Part shown: positions 26,240 to 35,328 of the stretch, one piece after another
How the letters are laid out: each line of letters begins with the position of its first letter
Position numbering within the stretch: the stretch's first letter is position 1
NCBI GenBank assembly: GCA_019747875.1
Contig: JAIEQI010000113.1
Coordinates: 1 to 40,450, forward strand
Source: Candidatus Obscuribacterales bacterium
GTDB taxonomy: Bacteria > Cyanobacteriota > Vampirovibrionia > Obscuribacterales > Obscuribacteraceae
Reading direction: 5' to 3'
DNA length: 40,450 nt
Notes under the pieces: generated by a model
What the model was told of the DNA's origin: nothing
Databases searched by the model: none
What the model saw: only the letters and a program-made list of their open reading frames with translations
Position numbers and translations under genes: made by a program

Positions 26240-26327
26240 AGCTTCTCTAAAAACGATCCGAACCAGGATCTAGCAAGGCTGACGAAGAAGGATTCGAGTC
26301 CAGTGAGACTGACAAAAAGGAGACAAA

Positions 26328-26474
26328 ATGACAATCTTAAGGCACCCGCTCAGTATGTTTGTCTTGCTCCTCGGCGCAATTTGGTTTGTGGGAACGGCCT
26401 GGAGCGCAATGCTGCCGGTAAAACTGGAGCCCATAACTTTTGAAGCCTTTGAGACACGTCTATTTATTGAATAG
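26328..26474 (+). CDS. 48-aa single-pass membrane peptide or small exported protein
   Basis: An ATG with a perfect AAGGAGAC eight bases upstream opens a 48-codon reading frame, which translates to a basic N-terminus (RHP), a hydrophobic helix at about 8-24 (MFVLLLGAIWFVGTAW), and a short acidic/aromatic tail ending in FETRLFIE. The single hydrophobic segment and length fit a small membrane protein or a signal peptide with a short mature part. The match of ribosome site, charge and helix is the support; there is no family assignment. It lies between the HELGH protein gene and the papain-like gene, and may be co-transcribed with the latter. Confidence 0.6.
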   Translation: MTILRHPLSMFVLLLGAIWFVGTAWSAMLPVKLEPITFEAFETRLFIE

Positions 26475-26547
26475 GGATTGATTAACGGAGATGCATAACC
26501 ATCCCCAACAGCGTCTTAGTGTCAGCAGCAAGCTTAACAAAGGAGTG

Positions 26548-26616
26548 CGGTTTGGGAAAAACCGTGGGGGCAAAAGAGCCGGTTTCAGTTAGATTATTCT
26601 CGGTAAAGCACCCCCA
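26548..26616 (+). promoter_or_regulatory. Structured leader ahead of the papain-like gene
   Basis: CGGTTT (26548-26553) and AAACCG (26559-26564) form a 6-bp stem with a 5-base loop. Immediately after, TGGGGG (26565-26570) can pair with CCCCCA (26611-26616), or with a CCCCCG in the start of the gene near 26666. The two choices are exclusive, so a switch is possible. It does not match a riboswitch class known to me. Confidence 0.35.
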
Positions 26617-26639
26617 GCATCATATTGGCTCATTGAGAG

Positions 26640-27848
26640 ATGGAAAATCCTACAGGGAGAGGCAGCACCCCCGCAGAGTTGCCGCCACTAAACCTTTTAG
26701 GCGATCAAAGTGATCGACCGAATGGACAATCAGATTCCTTATATGGCGCATCAAGCGATCCGCTCAGGCAACTGGAGGCGGATTTACGCTTACCCATTGG
26801 CTTTTTAGACATTCAAGAACGTCCCGACAGAGCCACTCCCCCAGAGAACAGGGAGGCTCCAAAGGAAGTGCCACCGCCACGACGCGAATCACCGCGACAA
26901 GAAGAGCCCGCACCGCGCAAGGAAACGCCTGCACCTTATTATCCAGAGGGAGATCGAGTTCCTCCGAATCGCTATCCAGTTCCGGCTCCGCTCCCGCGCC
27001 CGGACTATCATGAATATCCAGATCAGTGGAGCAGAGATTATCGCCCGTCACCGGCTCCGCGCACCTACCATCAGGACCAATGGTGGAGGCAGCATCAGGC
27101 ACCCCAGACTGATTGGCGTGATTGGCGCACATACGTACCGTCACCAGGTCCGAAGAATCCTCATCAAGACCAGTGGTGGCGTAACCACCAGCGTCCCGGA
27201 TACCCGGACCAAGACTGGCGCAGACAGGACCCCAGGAATGAAGATTGGCGCCGTCCAAATCAGGATCGGCAGCAACAACAAGAGTGGCTGCGTAGACAGC
27301 AAGAAATTCAGCGGCAACAGGAATGGCAACGCCAGCAACTTGAGCGCCAGCGCCAGCGGCAGCCATATCCACAGGATCGCCAACCGTATCCCCAGGATCG
27401 GCAACCATCGCCTTACGATCGCCAGCAAAACCCAAGCGATCGAACACGCGAAGCAATGGACCCGCGTTTGAACGAATCCATCAATCATTACCTGGGCAAG
27501 AAAGTATCGCAGTTCGATCGTACAGTTCCTGACGAGTTAGGCTGCGCGCGTGCTGTCGCTCTCGTGCTTGAAAAGGCGTACAAGATCGACATCAGATCGC
27601 AAGGAACGGACAACCTCGACCAGACCCTTCGCAAAAACGGTTGGGTTGAAGTACCGTCGCAAGAAATCGCTTCCGGAGACGTCATAATTGGACGCAGGGC
27701 GAATCGCCCGGGGCATGCCGGAATCTATGTCGGCGGCAACGAGATCTTCAACAACGACAGCAACGCGAAGCGCATGCAGATCGACAGCCTGGACAAATTC
27801 CGCAATCCCGAATTCGTCACCGTAAAGGTATACCGCAAGGTTCGCTAA
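26640..27848 (+). CDS. Papain-like (NlpC/P60- or CHAP-type) protein with long Gln/Arg/Trp/Pro-rich N-terminus
   Basis: 402 residues. About 1-280 is low-complexity: a Pro/Glu/Arg-rich part, then HQDQWWR repeats, then Gln/Arg-rich heptads and QDRQPYP repeats. The C-terminal 115 residues look like a papain-fold amidase: C302 in LGCARAV at the head of a helix, NGWVEV, GDVIIG and H359 in GHAGIYVGG, with an Asn in FNNDS as third residue. Such domains cut peptidoglycan stem peptides. No signal peptide is seen on this reading, which is odd for a wall enzyme; stop codons directly upstream in frame rule out a longer start. The ribosome site is poor. The catalytic domain is likely real; export route and start are uncertain. 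Confidence 0.72.
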   Translation: MENPTGRGSTPAELPPLNLLGDQSDRPNGQSDSLYGASSDPLRQLEADLRLPIGFLDIQERPDRATPPENREAPKEVPPPRRESPRQEEPAPRKETPAPYYPEGDRVPPNRYPVPAPLPRPDYHEYPDQWSRDYRPSPAPRTYHQDQWWRQHQAPQTDWRDWRTYVPSPGPKNPHQDQWWRNHQRPGYPDQDWRRQDPRNEDWRRPNQDRQQQQEWLRRQQEIQRQQEWQRQQLERQRQRQPYPQDRQPYPQDRQPSPYDRQQNPSDRTREAMDPRLNESINHYLGKKVSQFDRTVPDELGCARAVALVLEKAYKIDIRSQGTDNLDQTLRKNGWVEVPSQEIASGDVIIGRRANRPGHAGIYVGGNEIFNNDSNAKRMQIDSLDKFRNPEFVTVKVYRKVR

Positions 27849-27898
27849 ATCAATTGTAGGAGATCTGAACCGGCATACTGCCGACTCTCGGAGCGTCC

Positions 27899-28861
27899 CT
27901 AATTTCGTATAACGAGAACGGAGCAGGGCGAGTGCGCTGCCACAGCTTTACTGACGCTCCCGAGCACGAACTCAGTTATGCCGCGGCGTCCATGCGAACC
28001 AACTATCAGACAATCTGCCGGCCATTCCCTTGCAGCAGCGAGAATACGATCGCGAGCATAGCCTTCCAACACGGCACCATCAACAGTGGCGTCAGGGAAT
28101 TTTGCTTTCAGTTTCTCACAAGCACTGGCCACAACTTTTTCAGAAACTGATTTTTCTGCTTCGATAGTTTTGTCTACGAGATCAGCAAACTCTTCGGAGC
28201 CAGCGCCTTCCCACGGTCCCAAGCCTGAGTACGCTTGAAAGGGCAGAGGCTCGGCAACGCTGATTACTTTGAAAAAACTATTTGGTGGATAATTTCGAGA
28301 AAGCACCACATCTAAAGTCTTCATTGACTGCTCTGAATCATCCAGAGCAATTAGATATTTGTCCTCTTCTATCGGGTGGGCCCGATTTAGTTCAGTAACA
28401 GCAGTTGAAGGAGACACAAAGCGAATCAGTTCGACAGAACATGATGCGTGACTAAGCACGTGTTCTGCAACATTGCCGTGCAAGAATTCATTAGATTCCG
28501 CTTGTCCGTGAGCGCCCATGATAATAACATCAGCTTTCCACGATTTCGCTTCATTGGTTATCTTCTCGCGGTCACGTCCTTCGACCACGTCTGCAGTAAC
28601 ATTATCAGCGCCGAACTTTGTGCTTAGAGCCTGGCTATAGCGCAATACCAGATTTTGGCAATTCTCTTGAAGACGCTTTTGCGCTTCTTCTGCAGTTTTA
28701 GCCAATCCAAATAGCCCGACTATCTTGTTAATCCGATCATGCAATGGCTCGATCACGGTTATGACTCTAACAACCGTACCGGCAGGCCAGGGACGATAGA
28801 GCACCACATTCAGTGCCGCCTCCGCGTTCGTGGAACCATCCGTCGCCATTAGAATTCTCAT
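27899..28861 (-). CDS. Tandem universal stress protein (two UspA domains)
   Basis: 320 residues holding two UspA folds, about 1-150 and 165-320. The second has the full ATP-binding pattern: DDSEQS near the start, then VGSHGRRGITEFVLGS (G-x2-G-x9-G-S). The first keeps MATDGSTNAE and MGAHG-x9-GNVAEHV, with an Asn in place of the Ser in the phosphate loop. Usp proteins respond to stress or starvation, and bind ATP or act as chaperone-like factors. The ATG at 28861 has GGGGG four bases upstream, so it is preferred to one 15 bases further out. It lies downstream of two kinase genes on the same strand, with a 54-base gap. Confidence 0.93.
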   Translation of the reverse strand: MRILMATDGSTNAEAALNVVLYRPWPAGTVVRVITVIEPLHDRINKIVGLFGLAKTAEEAQKRLQENCQNLVLRYSQALSTKFGADNVTADVVEGRDREKITNEAKSWKADVIIMGAHGQAESNEFLHGNVAEHVLSHASCSVELIRFVSPSTAVTELNRAHPIEEDKYLIALDDSEQSMKTLDVVLSRNYPPNSFFKVISVAEPLPFQAYSGLGPWEGAGSEEFADLVDKTIEAEKSVSEKVVASACEKLKAKFPDATVDGAVLEGYARDRILAAAREWPADCLIVGSHGRRGITEFVLGSVSKAVAAHSPCSVLVIRN

Positions 28862-28915
28862 CGGACCCCCTATCACAGGAACATCTTGCCAACTTGCTTC
28901 CCTCGTAATCAGATT

Positions 28916-30466
28916 TTACCCGACTTGACTTCTATTTCCGGCTAAAGCGCGTAGATCAGCTTGCATTTCAGCAATGGAACTATAGCGGTCCTTCAGCTCC
29001 GGCTCCGTCGCTTTAGCCACAATGCGATTCATTTCCTCGCTAACATTCTCATTTACAAGGATCGGATGAGACGAGCTGATTGGTTCCGGCTCACTGCCAG
29101 TCAACAGGAAATGAAGCGTCCCACCCAAGGCATAGATATCGCTTGGCGGACAGGGCTTGCCTCTAAATTGCTCCGGTGGTAAATAAGCATGCTTACCGAC
29201 GACTGTAGCCGTCGTTGTAAATTTTGCCTCTTGCGCAACATTGAAATCAATCAATTTCAAGCAGCCCTGTTCTGTCAGGATCAAATTGTCCGGAGTAAAA
29301 TCACGGTGCACCACAGGCGGTGACAGCCCATGCAGATATGACAACGTTGAACACATTTGCTCAGCAAGTTCAATTACTTGAGATTCGGGAAGAGCGCCCT
29401 TGCTGGATACGAGCTTGACCAGACTATTGCCGCTGATAAACTCCATCGAGAGGTAACCACGGTGGTCCTCGATAAAATAGTCTAACAATTTGACGATGTT
29501 GTCACAGTCAAGCTTTGTCAACAACCGCGATTCCCGATCGAATCTCTCAAGCTCGCGACGTCTCAAATTCTCATCACCATAAATAGGAATGATCATCTCT
29601 TTCAGCACTATTTGTCGCTCTGAACCCGACAATACCAACTCTTTCTTAGGAACTGCTAAGTACACCACCGCTTGCCCACCTGTAGCCAACACGCTCTTGA
29701 TCTCGTACTTTCCATCCTGCAAAAGCATGCCCTCCTCAAGCGGAGCCAGGCGAGCACGCTTTGGAGGTGAGGCCAGCGATTGCAGCCATATCTCGGTATA
29801 GCTGTTGCTATGAGCTGGCGTCCACGCTTGCAATATTCGGTGATCGACATCAGCGTTCGGACAATAATTCTGGACAAACTCCAGAAGCTTAATTCGATCA
29901 TCGTGATTGGTGATGCAACCCAATCGAACAGCCAGCACCTGAGCTTGGTCTGTTGCAACAGTAAATTGCCATTCATCGGTATTGGCATTCTGCGTTCCTG
30001 CAAAATAGATGGACCGGATCTCGTTCCATTCAATTGCGTGGGAGAAACGAAACGGACCAATCACAAAGAGAGAGCGAATGCCAATTGAATCCAACTCAAT
30101 CGTTGAAGGTTGACTTAGGTACTTCCACAGCGGAACAAGTAAAAGCGTCATTGGAATGAAGATCGCCAATATCCACGGTCCTTGATCATGCTGGGATGCG
30201 AAGTAAAACACAGGCGAAAGCATGCCTGCCAGAATTCCGAACCAGACAAGCATCGCAACTTTGATCACAGTGGCGACCTGATTTAGGCCCAGGCTCTCGG
30301 ACATTATTCCGATCATGCATAACAAAATGAATCCGGCATATGAGCACAGCAATGAAAACTTGAGAGAAGGAATTTTCATTTCACTGGAAAACACCTGCTC
30401 GATTAAATTCAGCAGTCGCCGATCTCTGCAGTTTACGAGATATACCTGTGGTAAAAGATTGCTCAT
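28916..30466 (-). CDS. Membrane Ser/Thr kinase, second of two overlapping paralogues
   Basis: 516 residues. Membrane helices at about 37-56, 66-90 and 97-114 come first, then a beta-rich domain (about 120-205) with WNEI, possibly PH-like, then the kinase domain (about 253-510). Key residues: glycine loop ATGGQAVVY, ATP lysine K289, catalytic H387-R-D389 in HRDFTPDNL, and N409 in place of glycine in the DFG motif (DFN, 407-409), then PPEQ for APE. The metal-binding aspartate D407 is intact, so activity is possible. The ATG overlaps the end of the upstream kinase gene by four bases, so translation is coupled. Substrate unknown. Confidence 0.9.
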   Translation of the reverse strand: MSNLLPQVYLVNCRDRRLLNLIEQVFSSEMKIPSLKFSLLCSYAGFILLCMIGIMSESLGLNQVATVIKVAMLVWFGILAGMLSPVFYFASQHDQGPWILAIFIPMTLLLVPLWKYLSQPSTIELDSIGIRSLFVIGPFRFSHAIEWNEIRSIYFAGTQNANTDEWQFTVATDQAQVLAVRLGCITNHDDRIKLLEFVQNYCPNADVDHRILQAWTPAHSNSYTEIWLQSLASPPKRARLAPLEEGMLLQDGKYEIKSVLATGGQAVVYLAVPKKELVLSGSERQIVLKEMIIPIYGDENLRRRELERFDRESRLLTKLDCDNIVKLLDYFIEDHRGYLSMEFISGNSLVKLVSSKGALPESQVIELAEQMCSTLSYLHGLSPPVVHRDFTPDNLILTEQGCLKLIDFNVAQEAKFTTTATVVGKHAYLPPEQFRGKPCPPSDIYALGGTLHFLLTGSEPEPISSSHPILVNENVSEEMNRIVAKATEPELKDRYSSIAEMQADLRALAGNRSQVG

Positions 30467-31890
30467 GCTCGCAGTCCCATCGCGAACATTCCGTGGAGGT
30501 CGGAAATAACTTCTTGGATTGAAGGATATCGATCTTCAAGCTTATATGCAGTGCATTTGGTGATGAATGATCTTAGCTGCGACGAAACATCCACGTCGTC
30601 CGGCAAGTAAAGCGTGGAAAGCGGCTCGGGATCTTCACCTGTCAGGTAGTAGTACAGGCTTGCACCAAACGCATAAATATCACTTTGTGGACATGCTTTC
30701 CCCCGGAATTGCTCTGGCGAAATGAAAGCTTGCTTACCGACAAGTGTGCCGGTCGCGGTACCGAGAAACTCATTGGAAGCACCAAAATCAATCAAGAAAA
30801 TTTTATTGCCGCCACTAAGTACCAGATTGTCCGGGGTGACGTCACGATGGATAATTGGTGGCTCTTGCCCATGAAGGAATGACAGGATTTCAGCGATCTG
30901 AAGAGCCCAGCTAAGAACCATTTTTTGATTTTGTTTTCCGCGCTCAATTATTACCTGCCGGGTATCTTGCCCACGTATCTGTTCAAGGACCAAATACTGG
31001 CGATTGTTCTCAACAAAGAAATCCAATACCCTACTGATTCGCTCATGTTGCAAGCTCGACAGAATTGTTGCTTCCCTCGCAAACAACTCGGTCGCCTTCT
31101 GTTTGGCGGCTTCTTCTGCGTTCAACGGAATGACTGACTCTTTTAACACTACAAGACTTCGATTGTGATCCTGTGCCAGGTAAATTGCAGAGAGCCCACC
31201 AAAGGCTAATTGGCGAACCACTACTAAAGCTCCGTCGCGAAGTTTCGCACCAGCTTCAAGCGGAACGAATGCAGTCGGAAAGAAGCGCCGGCGCAACTCC
31301 TCCTCCCATAATTGGGTGTAGCTGGGCAAAGCTGCCCCAGAAGAGCTACCGCTCTCGATACTTAGATTTGTTTGCAAATCCGAGAAATGCTCATTTTTCA
31401 AACAGTGAGGGGCCCAGACATCCACCCCCAAAAGAAATTTTTCCAACTGATCTTTCGGCATCGACGCAAGATTTAGATTCGCAGTAGGTCCTGAATAAAA
31501 CGAAAGCGTCAACCTTCCCTTTACCTTTTTCTTTTCCAGACTCACGTTGCTTAAGCTCACCGATTTCAACTCGGACCAAGCGCGAGATCTTCTAAACCCC
31601 AGAAAAGGAGCCATGAATAATGGCAGTGCAATGCCCGACTTTGACAAAAATATTTTGTCATCGCTACAAGCGATGGTGGCCATAAGGCAGCTTACAAGCA
31701 AGCCAAGCATAAACAGAAAAGTACTAATTCCCTGCACACTCGGAGAAATTACCACAACCGGAATTAGAAAGAGCCCAGCGGCGACTGCGATTAACAACCA
31801 GACAGGCGCAGTTAACAGAAAGAAGAACAGACCTAACCGAGCGGCCCAGCTCTTATAAGGTATCGCTATTTCGAGCTGAGACTGCTCCAT
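30463..31890 (-). CDS. Membrane Ser/Thr kinase, first of two overlapping paralogues
   Basis: 475 residues built like its neighbour: two membrane helices or a hairpin (about 16-49 and 54-75), a beta-rich domain with W-SEL (about 80-160), a linker, then a kinase domain (about 215-465). Key residues: LAFGGLSAIY loop, ATP lysine K250, HRDVTPDNL with H348 and D350, DFG at 368-370, and SPEQ for APE. This copy has a standard DFG. The two kinases share the HRD-x-TPDNL loop and the segment KACPQSDIY/KPCPPSDIY, so they are a duplicated pair. It is the first gene of a kinase-kinase-Usp run. The start lies close to the metG stop with 91 bases between them. Confidence 0.92.
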   Translation of the reverse strand: MEQSQLEIAIPYKSWAARLGLFFFLLTAPVWLLIAVAAGLFLIPVVVISPSVQGISTFLFMLGLLVSCLMATIACSDDKIFLSKSGIALPLFMAPFLGFRRSRAWSELKSVSLSNVSLEKKKVKGRLTLSFYSGPTANLNLASMPKDQLEKFLLGVDVWAPHCLKNEHFSDLQTNLSIESGSSSGAALPSYTQLWEEELRRRFFPTAFVPLEAGAKLRDGALVVVRQLAFGGLSAIYLAQDHNRSLVVLKESVIPLNAEEAAKQKATELFAREATILSSLQHERISRVLDFFVENNRQYLVLEQIRGQDTRQVIIERGKQNQKMVLSWALQIAEILSFLHGQEPPIIHRDVTPDNLVLSGGNKIFLIDFGASNEFLGTATGTLVGKQAFISPEQFRGKACPQSDIYAFGASLYYYLTGEDPEPLSTLYLPDDVDVSSQLRSFITKCTAYKLEDRYPSIQEVISDLHGMFAMGLRA

Positions 31891-31981
31891 TGTATGTGGC
31901 GCTCACTACAAAGAATACGAGTTCTATTATTGGCCCGTTCGGTCCATTTAATGCAAGTGCCAAACCGCATTACTTTGGGAA

Positions 31982-33520
31982 CTATTCCTTGTCTTTTTCT
32001 TCCTCTATGCGCTTAAAGACCGGTCCTTTGTTGCGCACAAGTTGTCCCGCCGGAATTGGATTCTTATATTCCGGCGAGTTTACTGAGATAGAAGACAGCT
32101 CGGTATCATAGCCTAACTGATCGATAATTTTGGCCGAAAGATCAGGAGTAATCGGAGCCAGCAATAATGCTGCCTTTTTCATCATGGACATGGCGGTCGC
32201 AATCACAGCTCCGCCCTCTTCTTTCTTGCCTTCTTTGAACAAGGCCCACGGTTTGTTGTCGTTGATGTATTTATTAGCTTCATCAACAATATCAAAGACG
32301 GCTCGAACTGCTTTGGCGAATTCGAACTGGACCATCATTTCGTGGTACTTCGTAGCGCACTCTTCGGTCATGCTCAAGCACTTTTGATCTTGAATCACAT
32401 CCGGTACTTTGGATTCGAAGTTGCGCTCCATCAAACTAACTGCTCTATTAAGCAGGTTACCTAATCCATTAGCCAGATGGCTATTACATTGATTGATCAT
32501 GTCGGCGCGAGAAAAGTCACCATCTTGATCGAAAGTGTTCGCCGCAAACAGGAAATAACGAATCGAATCGGCGCCGTACTTGTCACAAAGCCAAATTGGA
32601 TCGAGTACATTACCGAGCGTCTTGCTCATCTTTTGCCCTTCGACAGTAATGAATCCGTGGCCGAAAACAAGATTAGGAACTTGCACATCGATAGACATCA
32701 ACATGGCAGGCCAGTAAATTGCATGAAATTTAGTGATATCTTTGCCGATTACGTGAAGATCTGCTGGCCACCACTTCTTGAACGATTCCTCGTCACTGAG
32801 GTAGCCGGCTCCAGTAATGTAATTAGTGAGCGCATCGATCCAAACATAGATAACCTGATCCGGCTCATTAGGAACGGGTATTCCCCAGGTCAGCGCTGAG
32901 CGGGATCTGGTGATGCTGAAATCGGTAAGCTCAGGATCTTCAAGTTGATTCAATACTTCCTGGCGCCGACCGATCGGCAGAACAGGGGAAGGCTCGCTGT
33001 TTAGCCAGGTTCGCAGCTTATCTTTGTAGCTTGAAAGCCGGAAGAAGTAATTCTCCTCCTTCACCTCTTTTGGCGCCGCTTTGTGGTTTGGGCAAACACC
33101 ATTGACCAGATCTCTTTCGCGCAAAAAATCTTCGCAACCCTCGCAGTAAAGCCCCGTATAGCTGCCTTTGTAGACGTCACCTTTGGCAAGCATCTTGCTG
33201 AAGACTTGCTGCACGACATTCTTGTGGCGATCTTCGGTAGTTCGAATGAAATAATTCGGCTCGATCAGCAAGCGCTTCCATGCTTCTTTGAATTTGCTGG
33301 CGTTGTTGTCTACGAATTGCTCCGGCGTCAACCCCGCAGCTTTGGCGGCTTTCTCAACCTTTATGCCGTGCTCATCAGTTCCTGTGAGAAAGAAAACCTC
33401 CTTTCCAAGCAGTTTCTGATAGCGCGCAATGATGTCAGCCGCGATTTTTTCATAAGCGTGGCCGATATGCGGTGCCGCATTTGCGTAGTCAATAGCAGTT
33501 GTAACGTAGTACTTATTCAT
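31982..33520 (-). CDS. metG: Methionine--tRNA ligase
   Basis: Charges tRNA-Met with methionine. 512 residues, class I synthetase: HIGH at 18-21, KMSK at 297-300, and the connective-peptide zinc knuckle as C126-x2-C129 and C143-x2-H146, a CCCH variant. The anticodon-binding helices follow at about 360-490. There is no C-terminal tRNA-binding (EMAP-like) domain, matching the shorter type. AAGG sits just before the ATG at 33520. It is divergent from coaBC, with a 135-bp gap that should hold both promoters. Confidence 0.97.
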   Translation of the reverse strand: MNKYYVTTAIDYANAAPHIGHAYEKIAADIIARYQKLLGKEVFFLTGTDEHGIKVEKAAKAAGLTPEQFVDNNASKFKEAWKRLLIEPNYFIRTTEDRHKNVVQQVFSKMLAKGDVYKGSYTGLYCEGCEDFLRERDLVNGVCPNHKAAPKEVKEENYFFRLSSYKDKLRTWLNSEPSPVLPIGRRQEVLNQLEDPELTDFSITRSRSALTWGIPVPNEPDQVIYVWIDALTNYITGAGYLSDEESFKKWWPADLHVIGKDITKFHAIYWPAMLMSIDVQVPNLVFGHGFITVEGQKMSKTLGNVLDPIWLCDKYGADSIRYFLFAANTFDQDGDFSRADMINQCNSHLANGLGNLLNRAVSLMERNFESKVPDVIQDQKCLSMTEECATKYHEMMVQFEFAKAVRAVFDIVDEANKYINDNKPWALFKEGKKEEGGAVIATAMSMMKKAALLLAPITPDLSAKIIDQLGYDTELSSISVNSPEYKNPIPAGQLVRNKGPVFKRIEEEKDKE

Positions 33521-33655
33521 TTTCGCCTTGCCAATCGGAGGACTTGAGATTTAGCTAGAAATTTTACCCTGGACTCGCTTGAATCCTGGCTATTGCACAA
33601 TTTTCAGTGGATAATATATGGTGATTCCTGTTCATTGTGTTGTGGGGGCGGAGAA

Positions 33656-34948
33656 ATGGCAAGTGAAGATGAGTCTTCCGAAATATTTGATGACAAACTC
33701 TGTGATGAAGATTTGCCTCTCAAGAACCGAACCATAATTCTTGGCGTCACCGGAGGCATTGCGGCGTACAAAGCTTGCGACATAGCCTCTCAGCTCAGAA
33801 AAACGGGCGCTGATGTGCACGCCGTAATGACACCTAACGCCACGGAATTCATAACACCGCTTTCACTTCATACGTTAACTCGCAATAAAGTACATGTGCA
33901 TCAGTACAGCCAAACGGGAGACTGGAAACCTGAACACATAGAACTGGCTCAAAAAGCCGATCTCATACTTATTGCCCCCGCTTCTGCCAATACGATAGCA
34001 AAATTAGCAACGGGCATCTGCGACGAGCTCCTGACGACAATGATTTTAGCGAGCAATTCGCAAAGCAAAATTTTGATAGCTCCGGCAATGAATCCTTTCA
34101 TGCTCGACCATCCAGCGACTCAATACAATTTGGGAATCTTGCAACACCGCTTCCGCTACGAGATTATTCCACCAGACATCGGCGAACTGGCTTGCGGAGA
34201 CTGGGGACCAGGTAAGATGGCACCAGTTGAGTCCATCGTTACGCAAGTCATATCGCGATTGCAAGCGCGGACTACACTTTCGGGAAAACAAGTACTGGTC
34301 ACCGCCGGTGGCACCAGGGAGGCGATCGACCCGGTTCGCTTCATCGGCAACCGCTCTTCCGGGAAGATGGGGATCGCAGTCGCGGATGCAGCATACGCTC
34401 GCGGCGCTGAAGTAACGCTGGTTTCGACTGTTCAGGTTGAACGAAATTATCCTGTTGTGGTTGTAGAAACTGCCCAGGAAATGCAGGAAGCGGTCGAATC
34501 GGAATTCGATTCGATGGACGCGTTGGTGATGACAGCAGCCGTGGCGGACTATCGTCCAATCGTTGTATCCACGCACAAAATCAAGAAAACCGAATCGGAA
34601 GATCTCGTTCTTGAGCTAACCAAAAATCCAGATATTCTCGACTTGCTTGGCAGAGTCAAACGCAAAGATCAGGTAATCGTGGGCTTTGCTGCTGAATCCG
34701 AAGGACTGCTGAACAACGCACAGCAAAAATTGAAGAGAAAACATCTCGATATCATCATCGGAAACGATATCACAGTGCCTGATATCGGATTTGGAAGCGA
34801 CTACAATGCGGTAGTAATTCTGACAGCTGAAGGGCAGCGCGAGAACCTCCCACGCATGCCAAAACGAGCAATTGCGGACCACATCCTGGATATGGTCGCT
34901 GACAAATTGCAAATCATCCAGCAGAAGAAAACGCCTGTAAGCAAATAG
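33656..34948 (+). CDS. coaBC: Bifunctional phosphopantothenoylcysteine decarboxylase/phosphopantothenate--cysteine ligase
   Basis: Two steps of coenzyme A synthesis: joining cysteine to phosphopantothenate (CoaB) and decarboxylating the product with FMN (CoaC). 430 residues from ATG 33656, which has GGCGGAG upstream; the longer reading from 33593 adds a cysteine-rich, non-family extension. CoaC half: GVTGGIAAYK (FMN), active H94 in EHIEL, APASANTIAK, AMNPFM, and C180 in LACGDWGPGKM. CoaB half: AGGTREAIDPVRFIGNRSSGKMG, AAVADYRP, KIKK. The N-terminal 25 residues are acidic and extra to the family core. Monocistronic by position. Confidence 0.96.
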   Translation: MASEDESSEIFDDKLCDEDLPLKNRTIILGVTGGIAAYKACDIASQLRKTGADVHAVMTPNATEFITPLSLHTLTRNKVHVHQYSQTGDWKPEHIELAQKADLILIAPASANTIAKLATGICDELLTTMILASNSQSKILIAPAMNPFMLDHPATQYNLGILQHRFRYEIIPPDIGELACGDWGPGKMAPVESIVTQVISRLQARTTLSGKQVLVTAGGTREAIDPVRFIGNRSSGKMGIAVADAAYARGAEVTLVSTVQVERNYPVVVVETAQEMQEAVESEFDSMDALVMTAAVADYRPIVVSTHKIKKTESEDLVLELTKNPDILDLLGRVKRKDQVIVGFAAESEGLLNNAQQKLKRKHLDIIIGNDITVPDIGFGSDYNAVVILTAEGQRENLPRMPKRAIADHILDMVADKLQIIQQKKTPVSK

Positions 34949-34975
34949 TTTGATAGCAGGTCTACCAGACAAGCA

Positions 34976-35315
34976 CTAAGGTTCGATTCGCAAAAGAAAA
35001 GTCATGCCCTGGGCTTCGGCGGCGACCATCCCTTTGTTTTCCGGACTAAAATATAGCTTTGCGGGACCTTCGTACATCCCTACGTGCTTGCTAAAACTCT
35101 GAACAGCCGCGCCCTTAGCTTGAGGCGTCCCTTCCGAGTCAACATAACGAAGCTCGCAGAAAGCATAGCTTCCATAAGAACTCATCCTAACATCTAGCTC
35201 TCCGCGGGGGCACAGTATTAATGAGCCGCTCGGTCTCAGCTAAACCGGACTTAGAAAAAACGTAACATACTACAATAACCCCAACAACGACTATTAATGC
35301 AAAAAGCATCTCCAT
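34976..35315 (-). pseudogene. Frameshifted paralogue of the small membrane protein at 35329-35670
   Basis: Reading from ATG 35315 gives a membrane anchor (MEMLFALIVVVGVIVV), then SGLAETERLINTVP, and then runs out of frame. The frame that carries the rest begins around 35207 and continues as RGELDV before the ATG at 35185, to 34976. Joining the two frames within the run of five G (35207-35211; C5 on the coding strand) gives about 112 residues that align along the whole length with the neighbouring 113-residue protein (ETERLINTVP with EARRLIESMP; RGELDV with RGQLDI; YFSPEN with YFHPDN). Losing one base in the run restores the frame. GGAG precedes ATG 35315. It is either a real pseudogene, a programmed frameshift or an assembly error. 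Confidence 0.72.
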
Positions 35316-35328
35316 AGCTAGAGCTCCA

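Noticed and set aside
26548..26616. c-di-GMP-I or c-di-AMP riboswitch
   Set aside because: Some GGCAAA-like similarity, but the conserved core elements of either class are not in place.
26519..26713. 64-codon open frame overlapping the start of the papain-like gene
   Set aside because: No domain, no signal peptide; overlaps a gene with a convincing catalytic domain.
26764..27456. 230-codon open frame antisense to the papain-like gene
   Set aside because: It covers the low-complexity repeats; the composition is explained by the repeats on the other strand.
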